NCBI GenBank assembly: GCA_025465475.1 | Contig: JAODMR010000019.1 | Location: 1 to 36,011 of the forward strand | From: Micrococcaceae bacterium | GTDB taxonomy: Bacteria; Actinomycetota; Actinomycetes; Actinomycetales; Micrococcaceae | Length of the DNA stretch: 36,011 nucleotides | Direction of reading: 5' to 3' | Shown: one piece after another, positions 15,564 to 25,836 of the stretch | How the letters are laid out: every line of letters starts with the position of its first letter | Numbering within the stretch: position 1 is the first letter of the stretch | Translations under genes and position numbers: made by a program | The notes under the pieces: model-generated | What the model was told of the DNA's origin: nothing | The model's database searches: none | The model's input: the letters and a program-made list of their open reading frames with translations, nothing else

Positions 15564-15593
15564 CGGGCCGGCGGCTGGTTCTCCGCCGGCCCG
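15564..15593 (-). terminator. hairpin between the two FKBP genes
   Basis: An 11-bp perfect GC stem (15564-15574 with 15583-15593) and an 8-nt loop, 14 bp past the stop of the FKBP lipoprotein gene. No U-run. Confidence 0.7.
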
Positions 15594-15606
15594 GTCACCT
15601 GTAATG

Positions 15607-16656
15607 CTATTTCTTTGACACGATCTCCACGACAAACACCAGGGCGCCGGAGGGCTTGCCGCTGGCGGCGTTGGAGGCGCTGTCGCCGTAGGCCAGGACG
15701 GAGGGGATGACCAGCAGCACCTTGGAGCCGACCTTCTGCCCGGTCAGGCCCTGGGTCCAGCCCGCGATGACATTGCTGAGCGGGAACTCGACCGGGGCTC
15801 CGCTGTCGTAGCTGGAGTCGAACTTCGCGCCGTCGCTCCACTGCCAGCCGGTGTAGTTGGCGCTGATGGTGTCACTGGCGGTTACGACGTCGCCGGTTCC
15901 CTCGGTCAGCACCTTGGCTACCAGGTCGGACGGGGCGTCCTTCTTGGGGATGGTCACCGCTGGGGCGCCCTTGTCGTCAAAGGTGACGGCCGGCAGGCTG
16001 CCGTCGGAGTCCAGCTTGTTGGCCTCGTCCTGGGAGAGGAGCTTCGGAGCGGCCTTGGCGGCTTCGATCGTGTAGATGACCAGCTGCGACGGCGTGGCCG
16101 GAGTGCTGGGTTCGGCGCTCGGGTTCGCGTCCGCGCTCGGGTCGGCGCTGGCGCTGGGGTCGGCGCTGGCGCTGGGGTCAGCGCTGGGGTCGGCGGTGCT
16201 GCCGCCGGAGGCGGGAGTGCCGGGGATCGCGTAGGCGATCGAGGAGCCCACCTTGGCTCCGACGAACGTGTCGTAGACCAGCGGGTACTGGGCCTTGAAC
16301 TGCTCGTCCGCGATGTAGGACTGGGCGGCCGGCTCCGAGTAGTTGTCACCCAGGGTGGTTCCGTCATCACCGTTCAGGGCCACGAAGCGCAGGCTGATCA
16401 TTTGGCCGTCGGTGACGGTGTCGCCGCTGCCCTCGCTGACGACGCGCATGGATTCTGCCGTCACGGGCAGGGGCTTGTCGAAATCGACGGTGGGAGCGGC
16501 ACCATTGGCACCGGCAGTCACCTTCACCGAGGCGAGATCGGCGGCGTGGGAGTCCGGGACGCTGGCAGCGGAACTGGAAGCTGCAGTCGTCGCGGCGCCG
16601 CTGCAGCCGGTCAGCAGCAGCAGGGCGGGCAGGGCAATGGCGAGTATTCGGCGCAC
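15607..16656 (-). CDS. FKBP-type prolyl isomerase lipoprotein
   Basis: 349 aa. A signal peptide (RRILAIALPALLLL) ends in the lipobox LTGC with Cys18 as the predicted lipidated residue, so the protein should be anchored outside the cell membrane. Two FKBP-like regions follow: a degenerate N-terminal one (about residues 55-160, with a lost active-site pattern) and a good C-terminal one (about 245-349) with FDSSYDSGAPVEFPL, VIAGWTQGLTGQKVGSKVLL and IPSVLAYGDSA. Between them is a low-complexity DPSA/SADPSA linker of about 35 residues. The longer open frame to 16698 lacks a signal-like start, so GTG 16656 is chosen. It is next to pafA in the same direction, with a 114-bp gap. Confidence 0.9.
   Translation of the reverse strand: MRRILAIALPALLLLTGCSGAATTAASSSAASVPDSHAADLASVKVTAGANGAAPTVDFDKPLPVTAESMRVVSEGSGDTVTDGQMISLRFVALNGDDGTTLGDNYSEPAAQSYIADEQFKAQYPLVYDTFVGAKVGSSIAYAIPGTPASGGSTADPSADPSASADPSASADPSADANPSAEPSTPATPSQLVIYTIEAAKAAPKLLSQDEANKLDSDGSLPAVTFDDKGAPAVTIPKKDAPSDLVAKVLTEGTGDVVTASDTISANYTGWQWSDGAKFDSSYDSGAPVEFPLSNVIAGWTQGLTGQKVGSKVLLVIPSVLAYGDSASNAASGKPSGALVFVVEIVSKK
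16108..16200. repeat. low-complexity repeat in the FKBP lipoprotein gene
   Basis: Tandem gcgctggggtcg-type units (clearest at 16135-16200) encode the DPSA/SADPSA linker between the two FKBP regions. In-frame and probably variable between strains. The left boundary is approximate. Confidence 0.7.
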
Positions 16657-16770
16657 AGAAACACTTTCGTTGGCGGTGGGCTGGATCCGCTGCCGCACCG
16701 CTCAGGCGGGCGCGGGAATCCGGACCAGTTTAGCGCCCCTGCCTGTGTGTTCCCCCATAACGGAGTCCGT

Positions 16771-18138
16771 TCACGCTCCGATGGACTCGATCAGGGCATC
16801 CACCCGCTCATCCTCGCTGCGGAACGGGTCCTTGCACAGAATGGTTTGGTGCGCCCGGTCGTTGAGTTTCAGGTGCACCCAGTCAACGGTGTAATCGCGG
16901 CCGCACTCCTGGGCACGGCGGACAAAATCGCCGCGGAGCTTGGCCCGGGTGGTTTGCGGTGGCGTGTCCACGGCGGCCTTGATGTCGACGTCGGCCACCA
17001 CCCTGGCCGCGGCGCCGCGTGCTTCCAGCAGGTTGAACAGCCCGCGGCTGGGCGAAATGTCGTGATAGGTGAGATCGAGTTGGGCGACACGAGGCGATTC
17101 GAGGTCCAGGCCATGGCGGGCCATGTACCCATCGATGAGTTTTTTCTTGATGGCCCAGTCGATTTCGGTGTCGATGCCGCGGTAGTCCTGTTTTTCGACA
17201 GCGTCCAGGGTCCTCCCCCACAGATCCAGGATGCGGCCGACGTGAGGGTTATGCGCTCCGGAACGTTCCACGAAGGCGGTGACTTTGGCCAGGAACTCCT
17301 GCTGGATCTGCAGTGCTGTGAGCTCCCGGCCGTTGGCCAGCCGCACCAGTTGGCGTCCGGTAAGGTCGTGCGAAATTTCGCGGATGCTGCGGATGGGATT
17401 TTCCATCCTCATGTCCCGCATGATCACGCCTTCTTCCACCATGCGCAGCAGCAGGTCGACGGTACCGACCTTGAGCAGGGTGGTGGTCTCGGACATGTTG
17501 GAGTCCCCCACGATCACGTGCAGCCGGCGGTAGAACTCGGCGTCGGCGTGTGGTTCGTCGCGGGTGTTGATGATGGGACGCGAGCGGGTGGTGGCCGAGG
17601 AGACGCCCTCCCAGATGTGGTCTGCGCGTTGGGAGAAGGCGAACGTGCCGCCGTGCGGGGAGGGCAGCACCTTTCCGGCCCCGGCGATGAGTTGTCGGGT
17701 CACCAGGAAGGGAATGAGGATCTCCGCCAGCCGGGCAAACTCGCCCTTGCGGGGAATCAGATAGTTTTCGTGGCTGCCGTAGGAGTTCCCGGCGGAGTCG
17801 GTGTTGTTCTTGAACAGGTATACCTTGCCGCCGAAGCCCTCCAGATGAAGCCGCTGCTGGGCCTCCAGGACCAGGTCGTCAAGGATCAGTTCACCTGCGC
17901 GGTCGTGGGCGATAAGCTGGGCCAGGTCGTCGCATTCGGCGGTGGCGTATTCCGGGTGGGATCCGACGTCGAGGTACAGGCGGGAGCCGTTGGTCAGGAA
18001 GACGTTGGATGAGCGTCCCCAGCTGACGACCTTGCGGAACAGATAGCGGGCAACCTCCTCCGGGGAAAGTGGGCGGGAGTTGGGGCTGGAGTAGGCAATG
18101 CCGAACTCCGTCTCAATGCCGAAGATGCGTTTTTCCAT
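16771..18138 (-). CDS. pafA: Pup--protein ligase PafA
   Basis: 455 aa, the standard length. PafA uses ATP to phosphorylate the C-terminal Glu of Pup and joins it to a substrate lysine by an isopeptide bond. The glutamine-synthetase-like fold is evident from [10 protein letters not shown] (Mg/ATP-binding E9 and E11), [18 protein letters not shown] with the catalytic-base aspartate D57, [35 protein letters not shown] and [14 protein letters not shown]. The C-terminal domain, [22 protein letters not shown], is typical of PafA rather than Dop, and the Dop-specific loop is absent. It starts two bases after the prcA stop, so translation is probably coupled; GGAAGGA lies inside the prcA end. Confidence 0.97.
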   Translation of the reverse strand: MEKRIFGIETEFGIAYSSPNSRPLSPEEVARYLFRKVVSWGRSSNVFLTNGSRLYLDVGSHPEYATAECDDLAQLIAHDRAGELILDDLVLEAQQRLHLEGFGGKVYLFKNNTDSAGNSYGSHENYLIPRKGEFARLAEILIPFLVTRQLIAGAGKVLPSPHGGTFAFSQRADHIWEGVSSATTRSRPIINTRDEPHADAEFYRRLHVIVGDSNMSETTTLLKVGTVDLLLRMVEEGVIMRDMRMENPIRSIREISHDLTGRQLVRLANGRELTALQIQQEFLAKVTAFVERSGAHNPHVGRILDLWGRTLDAVEKQDYRGIDTEIDWAIKKKLIDGYMARHGLDLESPRVAQLDLTYHDISPSRGLFNLLEARGAAARVVADVDIKAAVDTPPQTTRAKLRGDFVRRAQECGRDYTVDWVHLKLNDRAHQTILCKDPFRSEDERVDALIESIGA

Positions 18139-18140
18139 GG

Positions 18141-18857
18141 CTATCCCGTTCCTTCCCGCCCCAGTAGTTCGCGGACTTCCCGGTTGGCCAGGCGGCGGAA
18201 CGCCCGCACCCGGCCGCGGGTGGTTTCCGAATCCCGGTCCAGCACCGCGACCTCCAGGTTGTCAGCGCCCAGGGCCGGCAGCGGATGCCTGTCGGCAGCG
18301 AGGGCTGAGAGGGCAAGGCTGATGGCACCGGCGAAACCGGTGTCGGGCTGCCAGCCGGCGGCGACCGCGTTCTGCACCGCCTCCGCCTGGCCGCCCATGG
18401 CCACGAACCCGGACTCATCGGCGATGGAACCGTCAAAGGTGAGCCGGTAGAGGTGGTCTTCCTCGCGGGTCCGGCCAACCTCGGCTACCGCCAGTTCCAC
18501 TTCAAAGGGTTTCTGCTCCGCGGTGAACACGGCGCCAAGGCTTTGGGCGTAGACGCTCGCCAGTCCCCTGGCCGTGACGTCCTCCCGGTCATAGGAGTAA
18601 CCGCGGACGTCGGCATAGCGGACCCCCGCCTGCCGGAGGCTCTCGAATTCGTTGTACTTTCCGACGGCGGCGAAACCGATCTTGTCGTAGATCTCACCAA
18701 TCTTATGCAGCGACGGCGATGGGTTTTCCGCCACCAGCGCGATCCCGTCGGAACAGCTGATGACCACGACGGACCGGCCGCGGGCAATGCCCTTCCGGGC
18801 GAAATCGGCGCGGTCCTTCATGACCTGCTCGGGTGAGACATAGAACTGCTGCGTCAT
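18141..18857 (-). CDS. prcA: 20S proteasome alpha subunit PrcA
   Basis: 238 aa, forming the outer heptameric rings of the 20S core that gate entry and dock the Arc ATPase. N-terminal [27 protein letters not shown] is the conserved gate and H0 region; [13 protein letters not shown] and [21 protein letters not shown] follow the alpha-type pattern. There is no propeptide and no N-terminal catalytic Thr, as expected. The ATG at 18857 has GGGAGG upstream. It is two bases downstream of prcB, in the same operon. Confidence 0.96.
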   Translation of the reverse strand: MTQQFYVSPEQVMKDRADFARKGIARGRSVVVISCSDGIALVAENPSPSLHKIGEIYDKIGFAAVGKYNEFESLRQAGVRYADVRGYSYDREDVTARGLASVYAQSLGAVFTAEQKPFEVELAVAEVGRTREEDHLYRLTFDGSIADESGFVAMGGQAEAVQNAVAAGWQPDTGFAGAISLALSALAADRHPLPALGADNLEVAVLDRDSETTRGRVRAFRRLANREVRELLGREGTG

Positions 18858-18859
18858 GT

Positions 18860-19678
18860 TCAGGCCTCCCGTCCCAGCACTGACCGGCCGGCGACGACCG
18901 CCTCCGACACGGTGGCCAGTTCACTTTCGGCGACCTTGCGCGCACCGGTGCGCGTGACCGTGTAGACGATCGGCCACAGCCGGCGGATAGTGTCCGGACC
19001 GCCGGTGGCGGAGTCGTCGTCGGCGGCGTCGAACAGTGCCTCCACCGAAACCCGGATGGCTTCCTCTTCGGTCAGGTCGGGCCGCCACAGTTTTTTGAGG
19101 GCGCCACGGGCAAAGACGGAGCCGGATCCGACGCTGTGGTGCTCCAGTTCCTCATACCTGCCTCCGGTCACGTCATAGGAGAAGAGCCGGCCCACGGCAC
19201 GGGCCGTGTCAAAACCGGCGAACAACGGCACCACGGCCATCCCCTGCAGGGCCAGGGGAAGGTTGCCGCGGATCATCGCACCCAACCGGTTGGCCTTGCC
19301 CTCCAGGCTGAGCAGGGTTCCTTCGATTTTTTCGTAGTGTTCCAGTTCCACCTGGAACAGCCGGGTCAAGTCGACGGCGATGCCCGCGGTTCCGGCGATG
19401 CCGATCACGGAGTACTCATCGGCCGGAAAGACTTTTTCGATGTGCCGGCTGGCGATCATGTTGCCCATGGTGGCGCGCCGGTCCCCGGCCATCAGGACGC
19501 CGCCGGCAAAGGCCATGGCCACGATTGTGGTGGCGTGCGGAGTGGCAGGCAGCGCACCGGCGGGCAGTGACCGGCCAAAGGGCAGCAGGTCGGGCCGGGA
19601 CTGGGCCAGGTGTTCGGTGAAGGATGAGGTGGTGGCGGCGGTTACCCGCCCGGCAATATCACGTGAGGGAAAATCCAT
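18860..19678 (-). CDS. prcB: 20S proteasome beta subunit PrcB
   Basis: 272 aa, the catalytic inner-ring subunit. A propeptide of 49 residues ends before T50 in the sequence [13 protein letters not shown], so autocleavage should expose Thr50 as the nucleophile. GDRRATMGN contains the conserved active-site Asp/Arg region and the lysine of [15 protein letters not shown] is the usual K33-type residue. [15 protein letters not shown] follows the beta-type SGS pattern. It starts nine bases after the pup stop codon. Together with PrcA it should build an alpha7-beta7-beta7-alpha7 chamber. Confidence 0.96.
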   Translation of the reverse strand: MDFPSRDIAGRVTAATTSSFTEHLAQSRPDLLPFGRSLPAGALPATPHATTIVAMAFAGGVLMAGDRRATMGNMIASRHIEKVFPADEYSVIGIAGTAGIAVDLTRLFQVELEHYEKIEGTLLSLEGKANRLGAMIRGNLPLALQGMAVVPLFAGFDTARAVGRLFSYDVTGGRYEELEHHSVGSGSVFARGALKKLWRPDLTEEEAIRVSVEALFDAADDDSATGGPDTIRRLWPIVYTVTRTGARKVAESELATVSEAVVAGRSVLGREA

Positions 19679-19687
19679 GGCAGCGCC

Positions 19688-19894
19688 CTACTGTCCGCCC
19701 TTTTGGACGAATCCGCGGACGAACTCCTCCGCGTTTGACTCCAGCACACCGTCGATTTCGTCCAGCAGGTCGTCCACGCCTTCGGTTGCTGCCGAAGCCT
19801 GCGGACCTCCCGCGGGGGCTGCCCCCGCATCCGTGTCAGGAACCTCAACCTCTTCGGTCCGTCCCGCAACATTTTTTTGCTCTTGACCGGCCAC
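19688..19894 (-). CDS. pup: prokaryotic ubiquitin-like protein Pup
   Basis: 68 aa, acidic and largely disordered. The C-terminal half has the conserved DDLLDEIDGVLESNAEEFVRGF segment that folds into a helix on the Arc coiled coil, and the protein ends GGQ. The terminal Gln must be deamidated to Glu by Dop before PafA can use it, and dop is the gene just upstream. It starts with GTG at 19894, preceded by AAGGAG with six bases of spacing. A run of seven A residues lies in codons near the N-terminus (19871-19877 on the minus strand). Confidence 0.97.
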   Translation of the reverse strand: MAGQEQKNVAGRTEEVEVPDTDAGAAPAGGPQASAATEGVDDLLDEIDGVLESNAEEFVRGFVQKGGQ

Positions 19895-19969
19895 TGGAGT
19901 CTCCTTCGTTGGATCGTTGTGTCTTCATCCTGCCATGCCGCAGCCCGTCCTGCCCGGCCACTTTGGGGC

Positions 19970-21580
19970 TCATTCGAGCAATTCAGCCAAAAACCCCGCG
20001 GCGTCGGCGTGCCTGTCGAAGAGGGCTCCGGTGAGTGCGCGCGTGCCGCGGAGCGGTTCCCGGGTGGGTACGCGCTGCAGCCTGCGCTGGCCCGGCAGTT
20101 CGAAGATGACGGAGTCCCAGCTGGCGCCCACGATGCTGCGTCCGTAGTGCTGGATGCACTGGCCGCGGAAATAGGCGCGGGTGTCTTCCGGCGGCTCCAC
20201 CGAGGCACGCTGCACGTCGTCGTCGCTGACCAGCCGTTCCATTCGGCCGTGGCTGAGCAGCCGATGGTAGAGCCCTTTCTCGGGTCGCACGTCGGACCAC
20301 TGCAGGTCGATCAAGCCCAACCTGGGGTCGTCCCAGGCAAGTCCGTCACGGTCCCGGTACTGTTCCAGCAGGAACTGCTTGGCCACCCACTCCACCTGGC
20401 CGGCGGCCTGGGCGGGTTCGGTGGCCAGCTGGGTCAGGACCTGTTCCCACCGGTCCAGCACCGCGGCGGTATGTCCGTCACCTGATTGGGGGTCGGAGGC
20501 ACCGGTGTAGTCCGTGTGGCGGCGCGCCGCCTCAAGATACATTTCCTGGATGTCCAGCGCGGTGACGCGCCTGCCGTCCGTGAGCCGCACCAGTCCCGTA
20601 AGGCTGGTGTCATGGCTGACGGCGCGCAGCGAGGCGACGGGGTCCGCGATTTCCGGCCGCGGCACGGTGCCGTGTTCGATCATGTCCAGCACGATGGCAG
20701 TGGTGCCGAACTTGAGGTAGTTGGACACCTGGCTCAGGTTGGCGTCGCCGATGATGACGTGCAGCCGCCGGTACCTGTCAGCCGTTGCGTGCGGCTCGTC
20801 GCGGGTGTTGATGATCGGCCGGCGGATGGTCGTCTCCAGGCCCACCTCGGCCTCGAAGAAGTCGGCGCGCTGGCTGAGCTGGAAGCCGGCTGCGGCCCCG
20901 TCCTGGCCGATGCCCACCCGCCCGGCGCCGCAGAGGAGCTGGCGGGTGACGAAGAACGGAGTGAGCCCGGTGACGATGTGGCCGAAGGGCACCTGTCGCG
21001 GCATCAGGTAGTTCTCGTGGCTGCCGTAGGAGACGGCCTTGTTGTCTGTGTTGTTCTTGTACAGGTTGACCGGGGGCAGGTCGGTGTTGCGGGCGATCTG
21101 CCGCACGGCGGCCAGGGCCACTGCGTCGCCGGCAGCGTCCCACCGGACGGCGTCGAGGGGGTTGGTTACTTCCGGGCTGGAGTATTCGGGGTGCGCATGG
21201 TCCACGTAGAGTCTGGCCCCGTTACCGAGGACCATGTTCATCATCAACGCCGTGGTGCCGTCGCCGCCGTCGAGCACGCTGTCAGCGTCCATTTCACCGC
21301 CCTCCAGGGCGATCTGCGCGGCTGTCAGTTCTGCCGGCTGGTCGGTCAGCTGGGAGGGGTGCGCTGACCGGCGGGGCACGGTCCAGCCCCGCGCGTCGGC
21401 CAGCGGGTCCTCGTCCGTGTAGTCCCAGCGGGTTTCCGTGCCACCGGCCGCGCGTTCGGCCGTGAGCTGGGCGTAGGCGTGCACCACCTGGGAGGAGAGC
21501 CAGGTGGCGTTGGTGCCGGGGGCCGTGGGGGCATGGATGCCGTACTCAGTTTCGGAGCCCATGACGCGCACAGCCGTCAT
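19970..21580 (-). CDS. dop: Pup deamidase/depupylase Dop
   Basis: 536 aa, a paralogue of PafA with the same carboxylate-amine ligase fold. It converts Pup-Gln to Pup-Glu and also removes Pup from substrates. It has [11 protein letters not shown] (metal ligands E10 and E12), the longer Dop insert before RRSAHPSQ with the acidic [14 protein letters not shown] stretch, [16 protein letters not shown] with the catalytic Asp, [19 protein letters not shown] and [14 protein letters not shown]. The start codon overlaps the arc stop by four bases (ATGA at 21577-21580), indicating translational coupling. The gap to pup downstream is 75 bp. Confidence 0.97.
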   Translation of the reverse strand: MTAVRVMGSETEYGIHAPTAPGTNATWLSSQVVHAYAQLTAERAAGGTETRWDYTDEDPLADARGWTVPRRSAHPSQLTDQPAELTAAQIALEGGEMDADSVLDGGDGTTALMMNMVLGNGARLYVDHAHPEYSSPEVTNPLDAVRWDAAGDAVALAAVRQIARNTDLPPVNLYKNNTDNKAVSYGSHENYLMPRQVPFGHIVTGLTPFFVTRQLLCGAGRVGIGQDGAAAGFQLSQRADFFEAEVGLETTIRRPIINTRDEPHATADRYRRLHVIIGDANLSQVSNYLKFGTTAIVLDMIEHGTVPRPEIADPVASLRAVSHDTSLTGLVRLTDGRRVTALDIQEMYLEAARRHTDYTGASDPQSGDGHTAAVLDRWEQVLTQLATEPAQAAGQVEWVAKQFLLEQYRDRDGLAWDDPRLGLIDLQWSDVRPEKGLYHRLLSHGRMERLVSDDDVQRASVEPPEDTRAYFRGQCIQHYGRSIVGASWDSVIFELPGQRRLQRVPTREPLRGTRALTGALFDRHADAAGFLAELLE

Positions 21581-23328
21581 AGATACTGGCCCGTGTTGGA
21601 CATTGTTTCGATGGTCTTGCCGGGTTCCTGGCCAGCCTTGCCCTGGACGATGGTGCGGATGTAGGTGATGCGTTCGCCCTTCTTGCCGGAGATGCGTGCC
21701 CAGTCATCCGGATTGGTGGTGTTGGGCATGTCCTCGTGTTCGCGGAATTCGTCCACCACTGCGCGCAGCAGGTGGTCTATGCGGATGCCCTTGTCCCCGG
21801 TGGTGAGGAGGTCCTTGATGGCGTATTTCTTGGCCCGGTCCACCACGTTTTGGATCACGGCGCCGGAGTTGAAGTCCTTGAAGTACAGCATTTCCGTGTC
21901 GCCGTTGGCGTACGTCACCTCAAGGTACTCGTTGGATTTGTCGGTGGAGTACATGGCCTCGACGGTGCGCTGGATCATGGCTGCCACCAGGGCGTCTAGG
22001 TTTCCTTCGTGCGCGTCACGGTCGTGCTGGTGGAAGGGCAGGTCGGCGGTGACGTACTTGGCGAAAATGTCCGCCGCCGCCTCCGCGTCGGGGCGTTGGA
22101 TTTTGACCTTGACGTCCAGCCTGCCGGGCCGAAGGATCGCCGGGTCAATCATGTCCTCCCGGTTGGAGGCTCCGATGACAATGACGTTGTCCAGCCGCTC
22201 CACGCCGTCGATCTCGCTGAGCAGCTGCGGAACGATGGTGGTTTCGACGTCGGAGGAGACCCCGGTGCCGCGGGTACGGAACAGTGATTCCATTTCGTCG
22301 AAGAACACGACGACGGCGCTGCCGTCCGAGGCCTTTTCGCGCGCCCGGGCGAAGATCAGCCGGATCTGGCGTTCGGTTTCCCCCACGTACTTGTCCAGCA
22401 GTTCCGGGCCTTTGATGTTCAGGAAGTAGCTTTTCTGGTCCTTGGAGCCCGAACGCTCGGCGGCGCGGGCGGCCAAGGAGTTGGCCACGGCCTTGGCGAT
22501 CAGGGTTTTGCCGCACCCTGGCGGGCCATACAGCAGGATGCCCTTGGGCGGCTTGAGTCCGTGCTCCCGGTACAGATCCGGATGCAGGAAGGGCAGTTCG
22601 ACGGCGTCACGGATCTGTTCAATCTGCGGGCCCAGACCGCCGATGTCCGAGTAGGAGATGTCAGGGACCTCCTCCAGGATGAGGTTTTCGACCTCCGAAC
22701 GGGGAACCTTCTCAAGCGCGTACCCCGTGCGGGTGTCCAGGGACAGTGCGTCACCCACCCGAAGCTTGATCGACTGCAGCGCTCCGGACAGGCGCACGAC
22801 CCGTTCCTCGTCGGCGCGTCCGGTGACCAGGGCACGGTCTGTGCCCATCAGTTCCTTGACCGTGACAAGTTCCCCGGTCCGGTCGAAGCCCAGGGCGGCG
22901 ATGATGGTCAGCGACTCGTTGAGCAGCACTTCCTGCCCGGCGCCCAGGGACCGGATGTTCACGAGCGGACTGATCGCCACCCGCATCTTCCGGCCGGCGT
23001 TGAAGATGTCGACGCTTTCCTCGGTTTCCGCCACGCCTGCGGTGCCCGGTCCGGGTTGGCGGCGCGGGTTGACCTGCACCACCGTGCCAAAGCTGTAGGG
23101 GGCCTGTCCGTCCTTCTCCAGGGCGCCCTTGAGGCGGAGAATTTCCGTCTTGGCCGTTTCGAGCATGGTGACCAGGCGGGCGTTGTTCTGCGTGGCAGCG
23201 CCGAGCTGCCGATCAACGTACCGCAGCTTGTCGCGGAGCACGTTCAGCTGGCGTTCAACCGCCGCGTCACCGGCGTTGCCGCGCTGTGGCTGCTGCTGCG
23301 GATTGTTGCCCGTGAACGGTTCACTCAT
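21577..23328 (-). CDS. arc: proteasomal AAA+ ATPase Arc/Mpa
   Basis: 583 aa. An N-terminal coiled coil (about residues 22-72) recognises Pup; two OB-fold interdomains (about 78-210) form the hexameric ring; the AAA+ module follows with Walker A GPPGCGKT (268-275), Walker B FFDEME (342-347) and an arginine-finger region in [11 protein letters not shown]. The last residues, GQYL, carry the penultimate Tyr that docks into PrcA pockets and opens the gate. ATG 23328 has GGAAGGA upstream. It heads the arc-dop-pup-prcB-prcA-pafA run. A TAGGGT at 23400-23405 may be its -10 element. Confidence 0.97.
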   Translation of the reverse strand: MSEPFTGNNPQQQPQRGNAGDAAVERQLNVLRDKLRYVDRQLGAATQNNARLVTMLETAKTEILRLKGALEKDGQAPYSFGTVVQVNPRRQPGPGTAGVAETEESVDIFNAGRKMRVAISPLVNIRSLGAGQEVLLNESLTIIAALGFDRTGELVTVKELMGTDRALVTGRADEERVVRLSGALQSIKLRVGDALSLDTRTGYALEKVPRSEVENLILEEVPDISYSDIGGLGPQIEQIRDAVELPFLHPDLYREHGLKPPKGILLYGPPGCGKTLIAKAVANSLAARAAERSGSKDQKSYFLNIKGPELLDKYVGETERQIRLIFARAREKASDGSAVVVFFDEMESLFRTRGTGVSSDVETTIVPQLLSEIDGVERLDNVIVIGASNREDMIDPAILRPGRLDVKVKIQRPDAEAAADIFAKYVTADLPFHQHDRDAHEGNLDALVAAMIQRTVEAMYSTDKSNEYLEVTYANGDTEMLYFKDFNSGAVIQNVVDRAKKYAIKDLLTTGDKGIRIDHLLRAVVDEFREHEDMPNTTNPDDWARISGKKGERITYIRTIVQGKAGQEPGKTIETMSNTGQYL

Positions 23329-23399
23329 GGCGTTCTGTCCTTCCAGCGGGGGCTGACCGGCTCCGGCAAGGGCGCAACCGGAGTCCGGCTTTGCTTTAG

Positions 23400-23405
23400 A
23401 CCCTA
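23400..23405 (-). promoter_or_regulatory. possible -10 element for arc
   Basis: TAGGGT on the minus strand; its first three bases are the trmI stop codon. It would give a leader of about 65 nt before arc. No clear -35. Confidence 0.3.
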
Positions 23406-24473
23406 GTCGGTCTTGCCTTCAACAACGCTTTCAGCCACGGAACTGTTTCCCGGTGCGTCCTTGCCGGACCCGCGCTGGGTGGTTGACGCCGCTTCCCGGG
23501 CCGCCCGGCGGAGTTTGCGGTCCGAGACGGCCCGCTCGCCGACGTTGGCTGGGGTCCAGGCGTTGAGGTCCTCTTCGCTGAATTCCGTTTTGGAGGGCCG
23601 GCGTTTGGGCGTCAACCCGACGACGCCGTCGGCCAGCCGCCGGGTGACCAGCAGGAATCCGGTGTGGGCGACCATCCGGTGGTCCGGGCGGACAGCAAGG
23701 CCTTCAAGGTGCCAGCCACGCACCAGCGATTCCCAGGCGTCAGGTTCGGTGAACCTGCCGTCGACGCGGATCGCTTCCGCGGTGCGGGACAGCTGGGTGA
23801 CGGTGGCGACGTAGTTGATCCAGACTCCCCCGGGGGCCAGGACGGTGGCGACGGCGTCGATGCACTCCCAGGGGGCCAGCATGTCCAGGACCACGCGGTC
23901 AACGCTGCCGGGCTCCTCCTGCTCCACCACCTGGTCCTGGAAGTCGCCCAGGCTGATTTTCCAGGCCGGGTGCGGGCCACCGAAGATGGTCTCGACGTTC
24001 CCGCGGGCAATGGCGGCGAACTCCTCACGCCGTTCGAAGGAGTGCAGGTATCCGCCGTCACCGACGGCGCGGAGCAGGGAAATGGACAGGGCGCCGGAGC
24101 CGACGCCGGCCTCCACCACCCGCGCGCCAGGATAGATGTCAGCCATGGTGACGATCTGTCCCGCGTCCTTGGGATAGACGACGGCAGCGCCGCGCGGCAT
24201 GGAGAGCACGAAGTCGGACAGCAGCGGTCGCAGGGCCTGGTAGAGCTGCCCCACATTGTTTTCCACCACTGAGCCTTCGGGTTTGCCGATAACCTCGTCG
24301 TGGTTGAGGAATCCCTTGTGCGTGTGGAAGGCTCCGCCAGGGGTCAGGGTGACGGTGTTCATCCGGCCACGCTCGTCCGTCAGCTGCACGCGTTCGCCGG
24401 CGCGGAACGGTCCGCGGCGGACCGCGGCGCCGTGCGGTTCCGGGGCGGATCGCTGGTGTTCGGTAACGCTCAT
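23403..24473 (-). CDS. trmI: tRNA (adenine-58-N1)-methyltransferase TrmI
   Basis: 356 aa. It should methylate A58 in the T-loop of tRNAs using S-adenosylmethionine, acting as a homotetramer. Signs are an N-terminal beta domain (residues about 18-75), the SAM-binding [12 protein letters not shown] (about 119-130), the [16 protein letters not shown] motif IV, and [16 protein letters not shown]. Beyond about residue 290 there is a charged tail not needed for catalysis. AAGGA precedes the ATG. Linkage just upstream of arc is conserved in actinobacteria, though no functional tie to pupylation is established. Confidence 0.94.
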   Translation of the reverse strand: MSVTEHQRSAPEPHGAAVRRGPFRAGERVQLTDERGRMNTVTLTPGGAFHTHKGFLNHDEVIGKPEGSVVENNVGQLYQALRPLLSDFVLSMPRGAAVVYPKDAGQIVTMADIYPGARVVEAGVGSGALSISLLRAVGDGGYLHSFERREEFAAIARGNVETIFGGPHPAWKISLGDFQDQVVEQEEPGSVDRVVLDMLAPWECIDAVATVLAPGGVWINYVATVTQLSRTAEAIRVDGRFTEPDAWESLVRGWHLEGLAVRPDHRMVAHTGFLLVTRRLADGVVGLTPKRRPSKTEFSEEDLNAWTPANVGERAVSDRKLRRAAREAASTTQRGSGKDAPGNSSVAESVVEGKTD

Positions 24474-24562
24474 GGGTAGGTCCTTCTGTTCGCGGGATTG
24501 TCGGTGGCCGGCGCCCTGTCGGGCGGGGAGGCGAGGGGCCGGGATGGACCGGCGGTGGGATG

Positions 24563-24582
24563 TGCCGGCCGTCGGGCCGGCA
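24563..24582 (-). terminator. hairpin downstream of the M50 protease gene
   Basis: TGCCGGCC (24563-24570) and GGCCGGCA (24575-24582) with a gtcg loop, 21 bp past the M50 stop codon and before trmI. No U-run. Confidence 0.55.
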
Positions 24583-24603
24583 GGTGGTCAGGTCAGTACG
24601 TGG

Positions 24604-25836
24604 TCAGGAGGGGAACCGGGGGTCCCGCTTTCCGGTGATCGCAGCCACCACCGCCGCCTGGGAAAGCAGTCCGGTGACCTGCCCTTTGGCGTTGATCACG
24701 GCGTATTCACTGCCGGCCAGTTGGGCCAGGTACTGCACGAGTTCCTGGCCGGCGGCGTTTTCCGGAACGTAGGCGCCTGCCGCGAGCCGGCGGCCAACGG
24801 CCGTGGCCGGCGTGGAGGCAGCGGTTTCCGCAGGCACGCTTGCCAGGACGAGGGGATCCACCACGGCCTCCGGCCGGCCATCGCGGCCGAACAGGATGAT
24901 ATCCAAGCCGGGGTTGTTCCGGGTGACCCCCAGGAGCTGTGCGACGCTGACGCTGGCGGGCATTCCCGCGGCCCGGTTGCTCAGCCGTCCGGCGCTGATA
25001 GCGGGCAGCCGCAACCGCATCCTGGCGTTGTTAATGGCCGCACTGGCTCCCAGCCACATAAAGCCGCCCAGGAAGAGGCAGAACAGCACGTTGGTGGTGG
25101 AAGGGGTACCACCGAGCAGCAAGGGAGCGCCGATGACGGCAACGACCAGGCCCACGACGATGATCCTCCCCGCCCAGCCGGCCGCGACGGTTCCGCGGTC
25201 CTGGCTGCCCGTGGCTTTCCACACCAGGGATTCGACCACACGGCCGCCGTCGAGGGGCAGGCCGGGGAGGATGTTGAAGACGCCGATAAGCAGGTTGGCC
25301 CAGACGAAGATGTTGGCCAGCAGGTTGAAAATCGCGGCGGTCAGTGATTCGGGCTGGCTCAGGGTGAGCACCAGCAGCCAGCCCAGGCCTGCCAGCACGA
25401 AATTCGCGGCGGGGCCCGCGAGGGCAACGACGACTGACCGCCCGGGGGTGGCAGTGAAGTTCTCAAACTGCGTGTGCCCGCCCCAGAGGTTCAGCACGAT
25501 TTTCTGGGTCGGCCAGGCATACATCTTGGCCGCGAGGGCGTGGGACAGCTCGTGGACCAGCACGGAGAACAGCAGCAGGAGCGCATAGACGAACGCGATG
25601 CCGTAGGCGCCCACGGTGCCCAGTCCCCGGTATCCGTCGGCGAGCTGTGGTCCGAACACCAGCACGGTGAAGGCGGCGATCAGGAACCAGGAGTAGGCCA
25701 GGACAATCGGGATACCGGCGATCCGGCCGAGTGGGATTCCCTCCCGGGCCTGCCGGGCAGCTGCCGGGTCGGGGGTACCGTGCCCGGAGGAGGGCGCCGG
25801 CGGGGTGCTGCGGTTTTCGCCGCCTGGTCCGCTCAT
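24604..25836 (-). CDS. site-2 protease (M50) with CBS domains
   Basis: 410 aa intramembrane zinc metalloprotease. It has about six membrane segments, the HELSH zinc motif at residues 95-99 with E96 catalytic, and NxLPGLPLDGGR near 188-199 supplying the third ligand D196. A cytoplasmic pair of CBS-type segments follows from about residue 285 to the end (LGVTRNNPG.., LAQLAGSEYAVINAKGQVTGLLSQ), usually adenine-nucleotide sensors. This layout matches the Rip3-like group, which may cleave anti-sigma factors or other membrane proteins; no target is evident. A longer open frame to 26070 is overlap only. The ATG at 25836 overlaps the upstream HAD stop by four bases. Confidence 0.92.
   Translation of the reverse strand: MSGPGGENRSTPPAPSSGHGTPDPAAARQAREGIPLGRIAGIPIVLAYSWFLIAAFTVLVFGPQLADGYRGLGTVGAYGIAFVYALLLLFSVLVHELSHALAAKMYAWPTQKIVLNLWGGHTQFENFTATPGRSVVVALAGPAANFVLAGLGWLLVLTLSQPESLTAAIFNLLANIFVWANLLIGVFNILPGLPLDGGRVVESLVWKATGSQDRGTVAAGWAGRIIVVGLVVAVIGAPLLLGGTPSTTNVLFCLFLGGFMWLGASAAINNARMRLRLPAISAGRLSNRAAGMPASVSVAQLLGVTRNNPGLDIILFGRDGRPEAVVDPLVLASVPAETAASTPATAVGRRLAAGAYVPENAAGQELVQYLAQLAGSEYAVINAKGQVTGLLSQAAVVAAITGKRDPRFPS

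Noticed and set aside
16402-18012. 536-codon plus-strand frame opposite pafA
   Set aside because: Shadow of pafA codon structure; no domain features.
19870-19878. Frameshift or programmed slippage at the A7 run in pup
   Set aside because: The frame is intact through to the GGQ end; a homopolymer alone is not evidence of slippage.
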